From an uncultured Pseudomonadaceae bacterium (GTDB lineage Bacteria > Pseudomonadota > Gammaproteobacteria > Pseudomonadales > Pseudomonadaceae): 13,582 nt of DNA. Below, in pieces: positions 5,872 to 11,743 of the stretch. The stretch is from the NCBI GenBank assembly GCA_947630465.1, contig CANRHT010000036.1:1-13582 (forward strand), written 5' to 3'. Positions within the stretch are counted from its first letter, which is position 1. Every line of letters begins with the position of its first letter. A program made the translations under genes and the position numbers. A model generated the notes under the pieces. That model was not told the origin of the DNA. It worked only from the letters and a program-made list of their open reading frames with translations, and did not search any database.

Positions 5872-8532
5872 ATGCGTACCGAACAACCGAAAATGATCGC
5901 CTTAAGCGATTATCGTCTACCCGATTACCTGATTGATGAAACACACCTGACGTTTGAGCTGTATGAAGACCATGCGTTGGTGCATGCGCGCTTGCTGATG
6001 CAGCGCAATCCAGCACTCGATAGCAGTTTGCCGCCGTTACTGTTGCATGGACAAGCGTTGGAGTTGTTGACGCTGGCGCTCGATGGTCAGCCTTTAACAG
6101 CTGTTGAATACCAACTCAGCGCTGATGCTTTACAAGTGCAGCCGCAGCACAGCCGTTTTGAACTGAGCAGCACGGTGCGCATTGAGCCGCAAAACAATAC
6201 TGCACTGGAAGGCCTGTACAAGTCATCGGGTATGTTCTGTACGCAGTGTGAGGCGGAAGGCTTTCGCAAGATCACCTACTACCTTGATCGCCCCGATGTG
6301 ATGAGTCGTTTTACTACGACCATTCATGCCGAAAAGCACAGCTATCCCATTTTGCTCTCCAACGGTAACCCCGTGGCTGAGGGCGATAGTGAAGACGGCA
6401 GGCATTGGGCGACTTGGGAAGATCCTTTTAAAAAGCCCGCCTATTTATTTGCTATCGTGGCCGGTGATTTGTGGTGTGTGGAAGATACCTTCATCACCAT
6501 GAGTGGCCGCGAAGTGGCGCTGCGCATGTACGTGGAGCCAGAAAATATTGATAAATGCCAGCACGGTATGGACAGTCTGAAAAAATCCATGCGTTGGGAT
6601 GAAGAGGTCTACGGTCGTGAATACGATTTAGATATTTTTATGATCGTAGCGGTGAATGATTTCAATATGGGTGCGATGGAGAATAAGGGTCTGAATATCT
6701 TTAACTCCAGCTGTGTACTGGCCAAAGCTGAAACGGCCACAGATGCGGCGCACCAGCGTATCGAAAGCATTGTGGCGCATGAGTATTTCCATAACTGGTC
6801 AGGCAACCGTGTCACTTGCCGTGATTGGTTCCAGTTGTCACTCAAAGAAGGTTTTACCGTATTTCGTGACAGTGAGTTCTCCGCCGATATGAACTCTCGT
6901 GTGGTCAAGCGTATTGAAGATGTGGCTTATTTGCGCACCCATCAGTTTGCTGAAGATGCCGGTCCCATGGCGCACCCTGTACGCCCAGCGCAGTATATGG
7001 AAATCTCCAACTTCTATACTTTAACTATTTATGAGAAAGGCGCCGAAGTTGTGCGCATGTTGCACACCTTGCTCGGTGCGCAAACCTTTCGTAAAGGCTC
7101 AGACTTATACTTTGAGCGCCATGATGGCCAAGCAGTGACCTGCGATGACTTTATTGCTGCGATGGAAAGTGTCAGTGGTACAGACTTAACCCAGTTCAAA
7201 CGCTGGTACAGTCAAGCCGGTACGCCGCAGTTACACATCAGTGATAGCTATGATGCGGCGACGCAGACTTATCAGTTGACGGTGAAACAAAGCTGCCCTG
7301 ATACCCCAGGACAAAGCAATAAATTACCCTTTGTGATTCCATTGAGTATGGCGCTGCTGAATGCACAAGGCGTGGCCTTGCCTTTACAGCTGGCAGGCGA
7401 AAATACCGCCATAGCCGATGAGCGCGTGTTGTCGATCACTGAAGCGGAGCAAACCTTTAGCTTTATCAATGTGCCTGAACAGCCGTTGCCATCGTTGTTG
7501 CGTGGCTTCTCTGCGCCAGTGATCATGGATTATGACTACAGCCGTGATGATCTGGTGTTCTTGCTGCAACACGATACTGATGGCTTTAATCGTTGGGAGG
7601 CGGGGCAACAATTGGCGCTGCAGGCGATTGAAGATGTGGTAGGGCAGTTGTACGAAACCCAAGAGCCGATGCTGGATAGCCGTTTAGTCGAAGTGTTTCG
7701 TGCGTTGCTGGCGCAAGAGGATTTAGATCCGGCTATGCTGGCGGAGTTTATCGCGCTGCCGGGCACGGGCTATATCATTGAGCAGTACGAGCAAGCCGAT
7801 CCTTTGGCAATTCATCAGGCACGTGAATATGTCAGCGACCAATTGGCTTACGCATTAAAAGAGCCGATGCTGGCGCGTTACCATGCACTGCGTAAAGTAT
7901 CGCTGCAAACCCCTTATGTGGCGCAAGCTGAAGATATTGCTCGCCGTCGTTTGCAGAATATGCTGCTGGCGTATTTGATGCGCACGGATGATTTAGACAT
8001 TGTCGATGAGTGTGTTGATCAGTTTGGCGTATCAGACAATATGACCGAGCGCCTATCAGCCTTGGCCTGTTTAGTTAACTCACCTTTCCATGATGAAGCC
8101 GAGCAAGCACTCGAGAGCTTTGCTGATCGTTTTGCTGATGATCCTATTGTGATGGATCAGTGGTTCAGTGTGCAGGCGGCGGCGGTATTGCCTGATGGTT
8201 TGGAGCGTGTGCAGCATTTATTGCACCATCCAGCATTTAGCATTAAGAACCCCAATAAAGTGCGCGCGGTGATTGGTGCGTTTAGTACGCAAAACACGCC
8301 AAATTTCCATGCTCTGGATGGTTCAGGTTATGCCTTCTTAGCGGATAAGGTGATTGAGCTGGATGCCTTAAACCCACAAATCGCTGCGCGTATGATCTCG
8401 CCGTTGACCCGTTGGCAGCGTTATGATTTGCATCAACAGGAAATGATGCAAATGCAGCTCAAACGCATTAAAAACAGCGGTGACTTATCAGCCGACTTGT
8501 TTGAAGTGCTGGAAAAAAGCCTCGCTGTTTAA
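5872..8532 (+). CDS. pepN: Aminopeptidase N (M1 family)
   Basis: Aminopeptidase N removes N-terminal amino acids from peptides in the cytoplasm and serves late steps of protein turnover. The start at 5872 gives 886 residues, close to the usual 870-890. The exopeptidase motif GAMEN is at 267-271, the zinc-binding HEYFH at 303-307, and the third zinc ligand E326 lies in LKEGFTVF, at the standard distance. The transition-state tyrosine is Y387 in LTIYEKGAEV. Each of these is offset by six from E. coli PepN as I recall it, which supports the start. The N-terminal beta domain (EGLYKSSGMFCTQCEAEGF) and the long helical C-terminal domain are complete, and no frameshift or lesion was seen. It is the last gene of the nadK-led cluster; a set of stem-loops and an intrinsic terminator follow the stop. 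Confidence 0.97.
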   Translation: MRTEQPKMIALSDYRLPDYLIDETHLTFELYEDHALVHARLLMQRNPALDSSLPPLLLHGQALELLTLALDGQPLTAVEYQLSADALQVQPQHSRFELSSTVRIEPQNNTALEGLYKSSGMFCTQCEAEGFRKITYYLDRPDVMSRFTTTIHAEKHSYPILLSNGNPVAEGDSEDGRHWATWEDPFKKPAYLFAIVAGDLWCVEDTFITMSGREVALRMYVEPENIDKCQHGMDSLKKSMRWDEEVYGREYDLDIFMIVAVNDFNMGAMENKGLNIFNSSCVLAKAETATDAAHQRIESIVAHEYFHNWSGNRVTCRDWFQLSLKEGFTVFRDSEFSADMNSRVVKRIEDVAYLRTHQFAEDAGPMAHPVRPAQYMEISNFYTLTIYEKGAEVVRMLHTLLGAQTFRKGSDLYFERHDGQAVTCDDFIAAMESVSGTDLTQFKRWYSQAGTPQLHISDSYDAATQTYQLTVKQSCPDTPGQSNKLPFVIPLSMALLNAQGVALPLQLAGENTAIADERVLSITEAEQTFSFINVPEQPLPSLLRGFSAPVIMDYDYSRDDLVFLLQHDTDGFNRWEAGQQLALQAIEDVVGQLYETQEPMLDSRLVEVFRALLAQEDLDPAMLAEFIALPGTGYIIEQYEQADPLAIHQAREYVSDQLAYALKEPMLARYHALRKVSLQTPYVAQAEDIARRRLQNMLLAYLMRTDDLDIVDECVDQFGVSDNMTERLSALACLVNSPFHDEAEQALESFADRFADDPIVMDQWFSVQAAAVLPDGLERVQHLLHHPAFSIKNPNKVRAVIGAFSTQNTPNFHALDGSGYAFLADKVIELDALNPQIAARMISPLTRWQRYDLHQQEMMQMQLKRIKNSGDLSADLFEVLEKSLAV

Positions 8533-8543
8533 AGCGATGTATG

Positions 8544-8582
8544 ACATTCAGCGTAGGGCAGCGATGCTTCTGCGTTGAATGT
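8544..8582. repeat. Inverted repeat after pepN
   Basis: ACATTCAGCG (8544-8553) pairs with CGTTGAATGT (8573-8582) over 10 bp with a single G-U pair and a 19-nt loop. The first arm starts 11 nt past the pepN stop. There is no T-run behind it, so alone it would more likely protect the 3' end of the mRNA than terminate. Confidence 0.5.
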
Positions 8583-8602
8583 GCAAGCACAGATGCAAAG
8601 CC

Positions 8603-8641
8603 GACTGACTGCTTAAACGCGTCCTGCCTGAGCAGTCAGTC
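8603..8641. repeat. Perfect 11-bp inverted repeat
   Basis: GACTGACTGCT (8603-8613) and AGCAGTCAGTC (8631-8641) are exact reverse complements separated by 17 nt; a bulged A would let two further C-G pairs form outside. No T-run follows. The arms themselves contain the short tandem GACTGACT. Confidence 0.55.
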
Positions 8642-8681
8642 TGGCACTCATGAGTCATGTGTTACCCGCGCTTTATAACCT

Positions 8682-8700
8682 GCTAAAGGTTACCTTTAGC
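8682..8700. repeat. Perfect 8-bp hairpin overlapping the terminator stem
   Basis: GCTAAAGG (8682-8689) pairs with CCTTTAGC (8693-8700) around TTA. Its 3' arm shares bases 8697-8700 with the terminator stem that follows, so the two cannot form together. A third weaker alternative pairs TAACC (8676-8680) with GGTTA (8688-8692). Confidence 0.5.
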
Positions 8701-8717
8701 CACTCTTGGCTATTTTT
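8697..8717 (+). terminator. Intrinsic terminator downstream of pepN
   Basis: TAGCCA (8697-8702), loop CTCT (8703-8706), TGGCTA (8707-8712) and then TTTTT (8713-8717). The 6-bp stem, tetraloop and immediate T-run are the classic intrinsic form, though the stem is short and half A-T. It lies 165 nt past the pepN stop and probably ends the nadK-pepN transcript or an RNA derived from this segment. Confidence 0.6.
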
Positions 8718-8732
8718 AGTACTGAATTACAC

Positions 8733-8746
8733 TTATCTATAGATAA
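8733..8746. promoter_or_regulatory. 14-nt perfect palindrome, possible operator or upstream activator site
   Basis: TTATCTATAGATAA is a perfect 14-nt palindrome. It lies about 185 bp upstream of the sigma-54 -24 element, a usual distance for an enhancer-binding protein site, with AT-rich DNA between. Regulator identity is unknown, and an AT-rich palindrome can also occur by chance. Confidence 0.35.
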
Positions 8747-8923
8747 TATGACTGCACATACCTCGCTGTCTGATGATTGACTATTTCTGATAAATATATT
8801 TTTTTACGTCGATTTGGTCATTCTTCAGTTGTTTTCTGATGATAATTGATGTGACTTTGTGGTCTAAAAAAGACTGCTAGATCATTGAATTAAAAGGGTT
8901 TTTTATTTCTTAAAGAGACAAAG

Positions 8924-8940
8924 TTGGCATCATGATTGCT
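8924..8940 (+). promoter_or_regulatory. Sigma-54 (RpoN) -24/-12 promoter candidate
   Basis: TTGGCATC-ATGA-TTGCT matches the RpoN consensus YTGGCACG-N4-TTGCW at all but two positions (T for C, C for G). The invariant GG (8926-8927) and GC (8938-8939) are exactly 12 bp apart, and the four bases before (AAAG) fit the weaker upstream consensus as well. Transcription would start near 8951, giving a leader of about 128 nt to the DUF1329 ATG at 9079. Confidence 0.6.
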
Positions 8941-9024
8941 CTGTACTCTATGAGAGAAGGGTCTAGCCCCTGTATCGCGTGCCAGCCAGTGTGATCGAGC
9001 GCTTTTAACCGCCGGTACTGGCGC

Positions 9025-9046
9025 TTGAAGTGTGATTGAAGTGCGA
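9025..9046 (+). repeat. 11-bp tandem direct repeat in the DUF1329 leader
   Basis: TTGAAGTGTGA (9025-9035) is followed at once by TTGAAGTGCGA (9036-9046), identical at 10 of 11 positions. The period is about one helical turn, and the repeat ends 32 nt before the DUF1329 start. It could be a regulator site or, if the sigma-54 promoter is used, an RNA element in the leader. Confidence 0.45.
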
Positions 9047-9078
9047 ACTGTATCTGACTGACAGCGGAGAAAACTACA

Positions 9079-10443
9079 ATGTTAAACAGCAAAAGCGTAC
9101 TGACAGTGATGATTTTAGTGCTGCCAGCTTTACCTGCATTAGCTGCAGTGTCTGCACAACAAGCAGCACAATTGACCAGCACGCTGATGCCACTCGGAGG
9201 CGAGCGCGCTGGTAATGCGGCCGGAACTATTCCAGCTTGGCAAGGTGGCTTAACCACAGCACCCGCCGGTTACCAAGCGGGGCAACATCATGTGGATCCG
9301 TTCGCCAATGACACACCGCTGTTTACCATCACGCAGGCGAATATAGATCAGTATAAACAATACTTATCAGCGGGGCAGTTGGCTTTATTTAAAACTTACC
9401 CCAACACCTATCAAATGCCGGTATATCCAACACGTCGCAGTGGTGCCGCACCGCAATGGGTGTATGACAATACTCAATACAATGCACTCAATACTCAGTT
9501 AGAGGGCGGTGGTACAAGCTTTTCCAATGCGCGTGGCGGCATTCCTTTTCCGGTGACTGATAATGCGGTTGAAATGCTCTGGAATCATATTGCGCGCTAC
9601 CGTGGCGTGTATGGTTCGCGGCATGCCGCCGAAGCCGTCGTGCAACGCAATGGCTCTTACGCACTGGTGGCTGCTCAGCAAGAAATCTTGTTTAAGTTTT
9701 ATGAGCAGCAAGGCCGCTCGCCAGACAACAGCAATATCTTATTTTATTATTTATCTTTTGTTAAAAGTCCCGCACGTTTAGCCGGTGGTGCGGTTTTAGT
9801 GCATGAAACCTTGGATCAAAACAAAGATATGCGCCAAGCCTGGGCTTATAACGCTGGGCAGCGCCGGGTGCGCCGCGCGCCGAATTTATCTTACGATGCG
9901 CCTATTGCCGCTTCTGAAGGGATTCGTACCGCCGACAGCACTGATATGTATAACGGCAGTCCTGATCGTTACACTTGGAAGCTGATTGGTAAGCAAGAGA
10001 TTTATATTCCATACAATAACTACAAACTGACGCATCCCAGTGTCAGTTATAAAGAGTTATTGCAGCCAGGGCATATTAATCCAGCGGTGACACGTAACGA
10101 ATTACACCGCGTCTGGGTGATTGAAGGAACAGTGCGCTCTGATGCGCGGCATGTGTATTCCAAGCGTCGTTTTTATTTGGATGAAGACAGTTGGCAAATT
10201 GTGCTGGCTGATGAATATGACGGGCGCGGTGAGTTGTGGAAGGTGTCGATTGCCTATTTAAAAAGTTATTACGAAGCGCCGACCACCTGGACGGCTTTGG
10301 ACGTGTTTCATGACTTACAGGGACGTCGCTATCATGTGCAAAATCTGGATAACGAAGAAAGCGCTACCATTAATTTCAGTTTAACGCCGCCGGATGACAG
10401 CTATTTTAAACCGGCGGCATTACGTCGCCGGGGCGTGCGTTGA
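9079..10443 (+). CDS. DUF1329 secreted envelope protein
   Basis: This is a 454-residue protein of the DUF1329 family, normal in length. The N-terminus has a signal peptide: a lysine near the start, a hydrophobic core to about 22, and an Ala-rich cleavage zone at 22-26 with no lipobox cysteine. The mature protein should therefore be periplasmic or outer-membrane associated. Family hallmarks are LGGERAGNAAGTIPAWQGGL (39-58), the HVDPFAND stretch (71-78), GGIPFPVT (153-160), and a C-terminal half rich in aromatic beta strands such as HRVWVIEGTVR and RRFYLDEDSWQIVL. The family is commonly annotated as an outer-membrane-lipoprotein-sorting-like fold and often sits beside DUF1302, YCF48 and RND genes, where it is thought to handle hydrophobic substrates; the exact function is unknown. 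GGAG (9066-9069) lies 9 nt before the ATG. A sigma-54 promoter match is upstream. No DUF1302 gene precedes it. Confidence 0.92.
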   Translation: MLNSKSVLTVMILVLPALPALAAVSAQQAAQLTSTLMPLGGERAGNAAGTIPAWQGGLTTAPAGYQAGQHHVDPFANDTPLFTITQANIDQYKQYLSAGQLALFKTYPNTYQMPVYPTRRSGAAPQWVYDNTQYNALNTQLEGGGTSFSNARGGIPFPVTDNAVEMLWNHIARYRGVYGSRHAAEAVVQRNGSYALVAAQQEILFKFYEQQGRSPDNSNILFYYLSFVKSPARLAGGAVLVHETLDQNKDMRQAWAYNAGQRRVRRAPNLSYDAPIAASEGIRTADSTDMYNGSPDRYTWKLIGKQEIYIPYNNYKLTHPSVSYKELLQPGHINPAVTRNELHRVWVIEGTVRSDARHVYSKRRFYLDEDSWQIVLADEYDGRGELWKVSIAYLKSYYEAPTTWTALDVFHDLQGRRYHVQNLDNEESATINFSLTPPDDSYFKPAALRRRGVR

Positions 10444-10542
10444 GTTTGGCGCTGATACAGGATAAAAGTAACGCTATGGTATTGAGTGTTTTTATGCAGC
10501 GCCTAAATGGCGTATATGTAGAGCAGCAGTTAAGTTTAGCTA

Positions 10543-10570
10543 GCGATTGCAGGACTTTAGGCGATTGCAG
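10543..10570 (+). repeat. Direct repeat GCGATTGCAG, two copies
   Basis: Identical 10-bp units at 10543-10552 and 10561-10570, 18 bp apart start to start, each with a TTTAG nearby upstream; a degenerate third copy (GCGGATTGCC) begins at 10570. They could be binding sites or duplication scars; no function can be assigned. Confidence 0.35.
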
Positions 10571-10615
10571 CGGATTGCCAAGCAACAACGCAAGTGTGAT
10601 CCAGTGTCACTTTAA

Positions 10616-10627
10616 AAAAATAATAAC
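10616..10627 (+). promoter_or_regulatory. A-rich Hfq/Crc-type (CA) motif before the YCF48 ribosome site
   Basis: AAAAATAATAAC repeats the AAn triplet pattern that Hfq with Crc binds on mRNAs under catabolite repression in Pseudomonas. It directly abuts the GGGGAG ribosome site (10628-10633), where binding would block translation. The motif is low in complexity, so the assignment is tentative. Confidence 0.35.
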
Positions 10628-10640
10628 GGGGAGAGTCTCT

Positions 10641-11720
10641 ATGCGTGAACCCTTATCACAAGCGGTTACGGCCAACACGGTTCAAGCAGGCATCGGTGCT
10701 GCATGGCGTCGCAGTATTAATCTATTGAAAGTCTTACCCTTATTTGCAGCGCTGTGTGTGCCAAGCCCGACTGTTAGCGCTGATACGCAAGCAGTAGAAG
10801 GTTCAACTGCGGTGTATGCCATTGAATCCGCTAGCGCGCGCTCAGGCTTATTGCTCGATGTAGTCAAGGCGGGGCAGCGTTTGCTCGCCGTGGGTGATCG
10901 CGGGCATATTTTGTACTCAGATGACCAAGGGCGCAATTGGCTGCAGGCGCGCGTCCCCACTCAGCAGTTACTCACGGCGGTCTATTTTATTGATGATCAG
11001 TACGGTTGGGCGGTCGGCCATGATGCGCTGATTCTGGCCAGCCGCGATGGCGGTTTAACTTGGGAGCGTCAATACGACAGCCTTGAGCAAGAAGCGCCTT
11101 TATTAGATATCTGGTTTAAAGATCGCAACATAGGTTTTGCTGTGGGTGCCTACGGCATGTTGCTGAAAACTGAAGATGGCGGACGTGACTGGCAGCGCAT
11201 TGATGAAGCACTGGATAACGAAGACGGCTATCACTTAAATGCCATCAGCGCCGTGACTGATTCAGGCATCTTTATTGTTGGTGAAATGGGCATGATGTTT
11301 CGCTCCAGCGATGACGGCGCCTCATGGCAAGCGCTAGAGGGACCTTACCAAGGTTCTTTGTTTGGGATTATCGCTGGGCAGCAACCCGGGCATGTCTTGG
11401 TGTACGGTTTGCGCGGGCATATTTTCCGCTCAAGCGACTTTGGTGACAGTTGGTTGGAAACGCGTGTCAGCACTGACAGTGGTGCACTGCAATTTGGCTT
11501 GGCTGGTGGTGCTGTGTTGGAGCAAGGTGACCTGCTGATTGTTGGGCATGGCGGTACTGTATTACGCAGTCAAGATGATGGTGCAAGCTTTAGCGTATCC
11601 AATCGTGCTGACCGCACGTCCTTGGCCGCCGTTGTGGGCGTGGCTGATGGTGCTCTGGTGTTAGTTGGGCAAAACGGTGTGCACCGAACCGATGCGGACG
11701 GTAACGATGCGCACGATTAA
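10641..11720 (+). CDS. YCF48-type beta-propeller protein, secreted
   Basis: This is a 359-residue protein of the YCF48/BNR-like repeat family, related by fold to the photosystem II assembly factor HCF136/Ycf48; here there is no photosynthesis context. An N-terminal signal sequence follows a long polar n-region: RRSINLLK, then a hydrophobic core, then a likely cut after TVSA (about residue 47). The RR pair before the core is somewhat Tat-like but not a full motif. Six repeats of the form G-x-x-G-hydrophobic...S-x-D-x-G-x-x-W lie at about 85-100, 126-141, 169-184, 214-229, 256-271 and 302-317; a seventh weak blade near 332-348 would close a propeller. ATG 10641 was chosen for its GGGGAG site 7 nt upstream and because the signal peptide begins sensibly. 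Lying between DUF1329 and an RND transporter, it probably acts in the periplasm as an accessory or assembly factor; this is inferred from context. Confidence 0.88.
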   Translation: MREPLSQAVTANTVQAGIGAAWRRSINLLKVLPLFAALCVPSPTVSADTQAVEGSTAVYAIESASARSGLLLDVVKAGQRLLAVGDRGHILYSDDQGRNWLQARVPTQQLLTAVYFIDDQYGWAVGHDALILASRDGGLTWERQYDSLEQEAPLLDIWFKDRNIGFAVGAYGMLLKTEDGGRDWQRIDEALDNEDGYHLNAISAVTDSGIFIVGEMGMMFRSSDDGASWQALEGPYQGSLFGIIAGQQPGHVLVYGLRGHIFRSSDFGDSWLETRVSTDSGALQFGLAGGAVLEQGDLLIVGHGGTVLRSQDDGASFSVSNRADRTSLAAVVGVADGALVLVGQNGVHRTDADGNDAHD

Positions 11721-11743
11721 TAATAAGACTGGAGAGCGTCACT

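Larger units (their letters stand above)
8533..9078. other. 546-nt structured, AT-rich intergenic region
   Basis: No convincing coding gene lies here. From left to right it holds stem-loops at 8544-8582 and 8603-8641, overlapping hairpins at 8682-8717 ending in a T-run, a perfect palindrome at 8733-8746, and an AT-rich stretch from about 8711 to 8920 with homopolymer runs at 8800-8805 and 8899-8904. A sigma-54 promoter match follows at 8924-8940, then an 11-bp tandem repeat at 9025-9046. GATAAT sequences at 8742-8747 and 8841-8846 could be sigma-70 -10 boxes, but neither has a good -35 at 16-18 nt. The 3' end of this region controls the DUF1329 gene cluster. Confidence 0.7.
10444..10640. other. 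197-nt gap between DUF1329 and YCF48 genes
   Basis: It is technically open in the YCF48 frame back to a TTG at 10440, but the encoded residues resemble nothing and lack family features. It contains a 10-bp direct repeat (GCGATTGCAG at 10543-10552 and 10561-10570), a weak GTGA/TCAC stem at 10596-10610, and an A-rich run before the ribosome site. No sigma-70 promoter was found; the genes may still share one transcript. Confidence 0.5.

Noticed and set aside
8742..8846. GATAAT sequences (8742-8747 and 8841-8846) as sigma-70 -10 boxes for the DUF1329 cluster
   Set aside because: The hexamers at the right distance upstream are far from TTGACA; AT-rich DNA gives such matches by chance.
8932..8994. 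20-codon open frame that could be a leader peptide before DUF1329
   Set aside because: It starts inside the sigma-54 promoter match, upstream of the predicted transcription start, and its ribosome site is weak and badly spaced.
8910..9257. Minus-strand open frame of 115 codons across the DUF1329 start
   Set aside because: About half of it is antisense to the signal peptide and first domain of DUF1329. The translation is low-complexity and cysteine-scattered with no recognised motif.
10440..10640. N-terminal extension of the YCF48 protein from a TTG start overlapping the DUF1329 stop
   Set aside because: The 67 extra residues look like non-coding sequence and would bury the signal peptide. 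A strong ribosome site with ATG stands at 10641.
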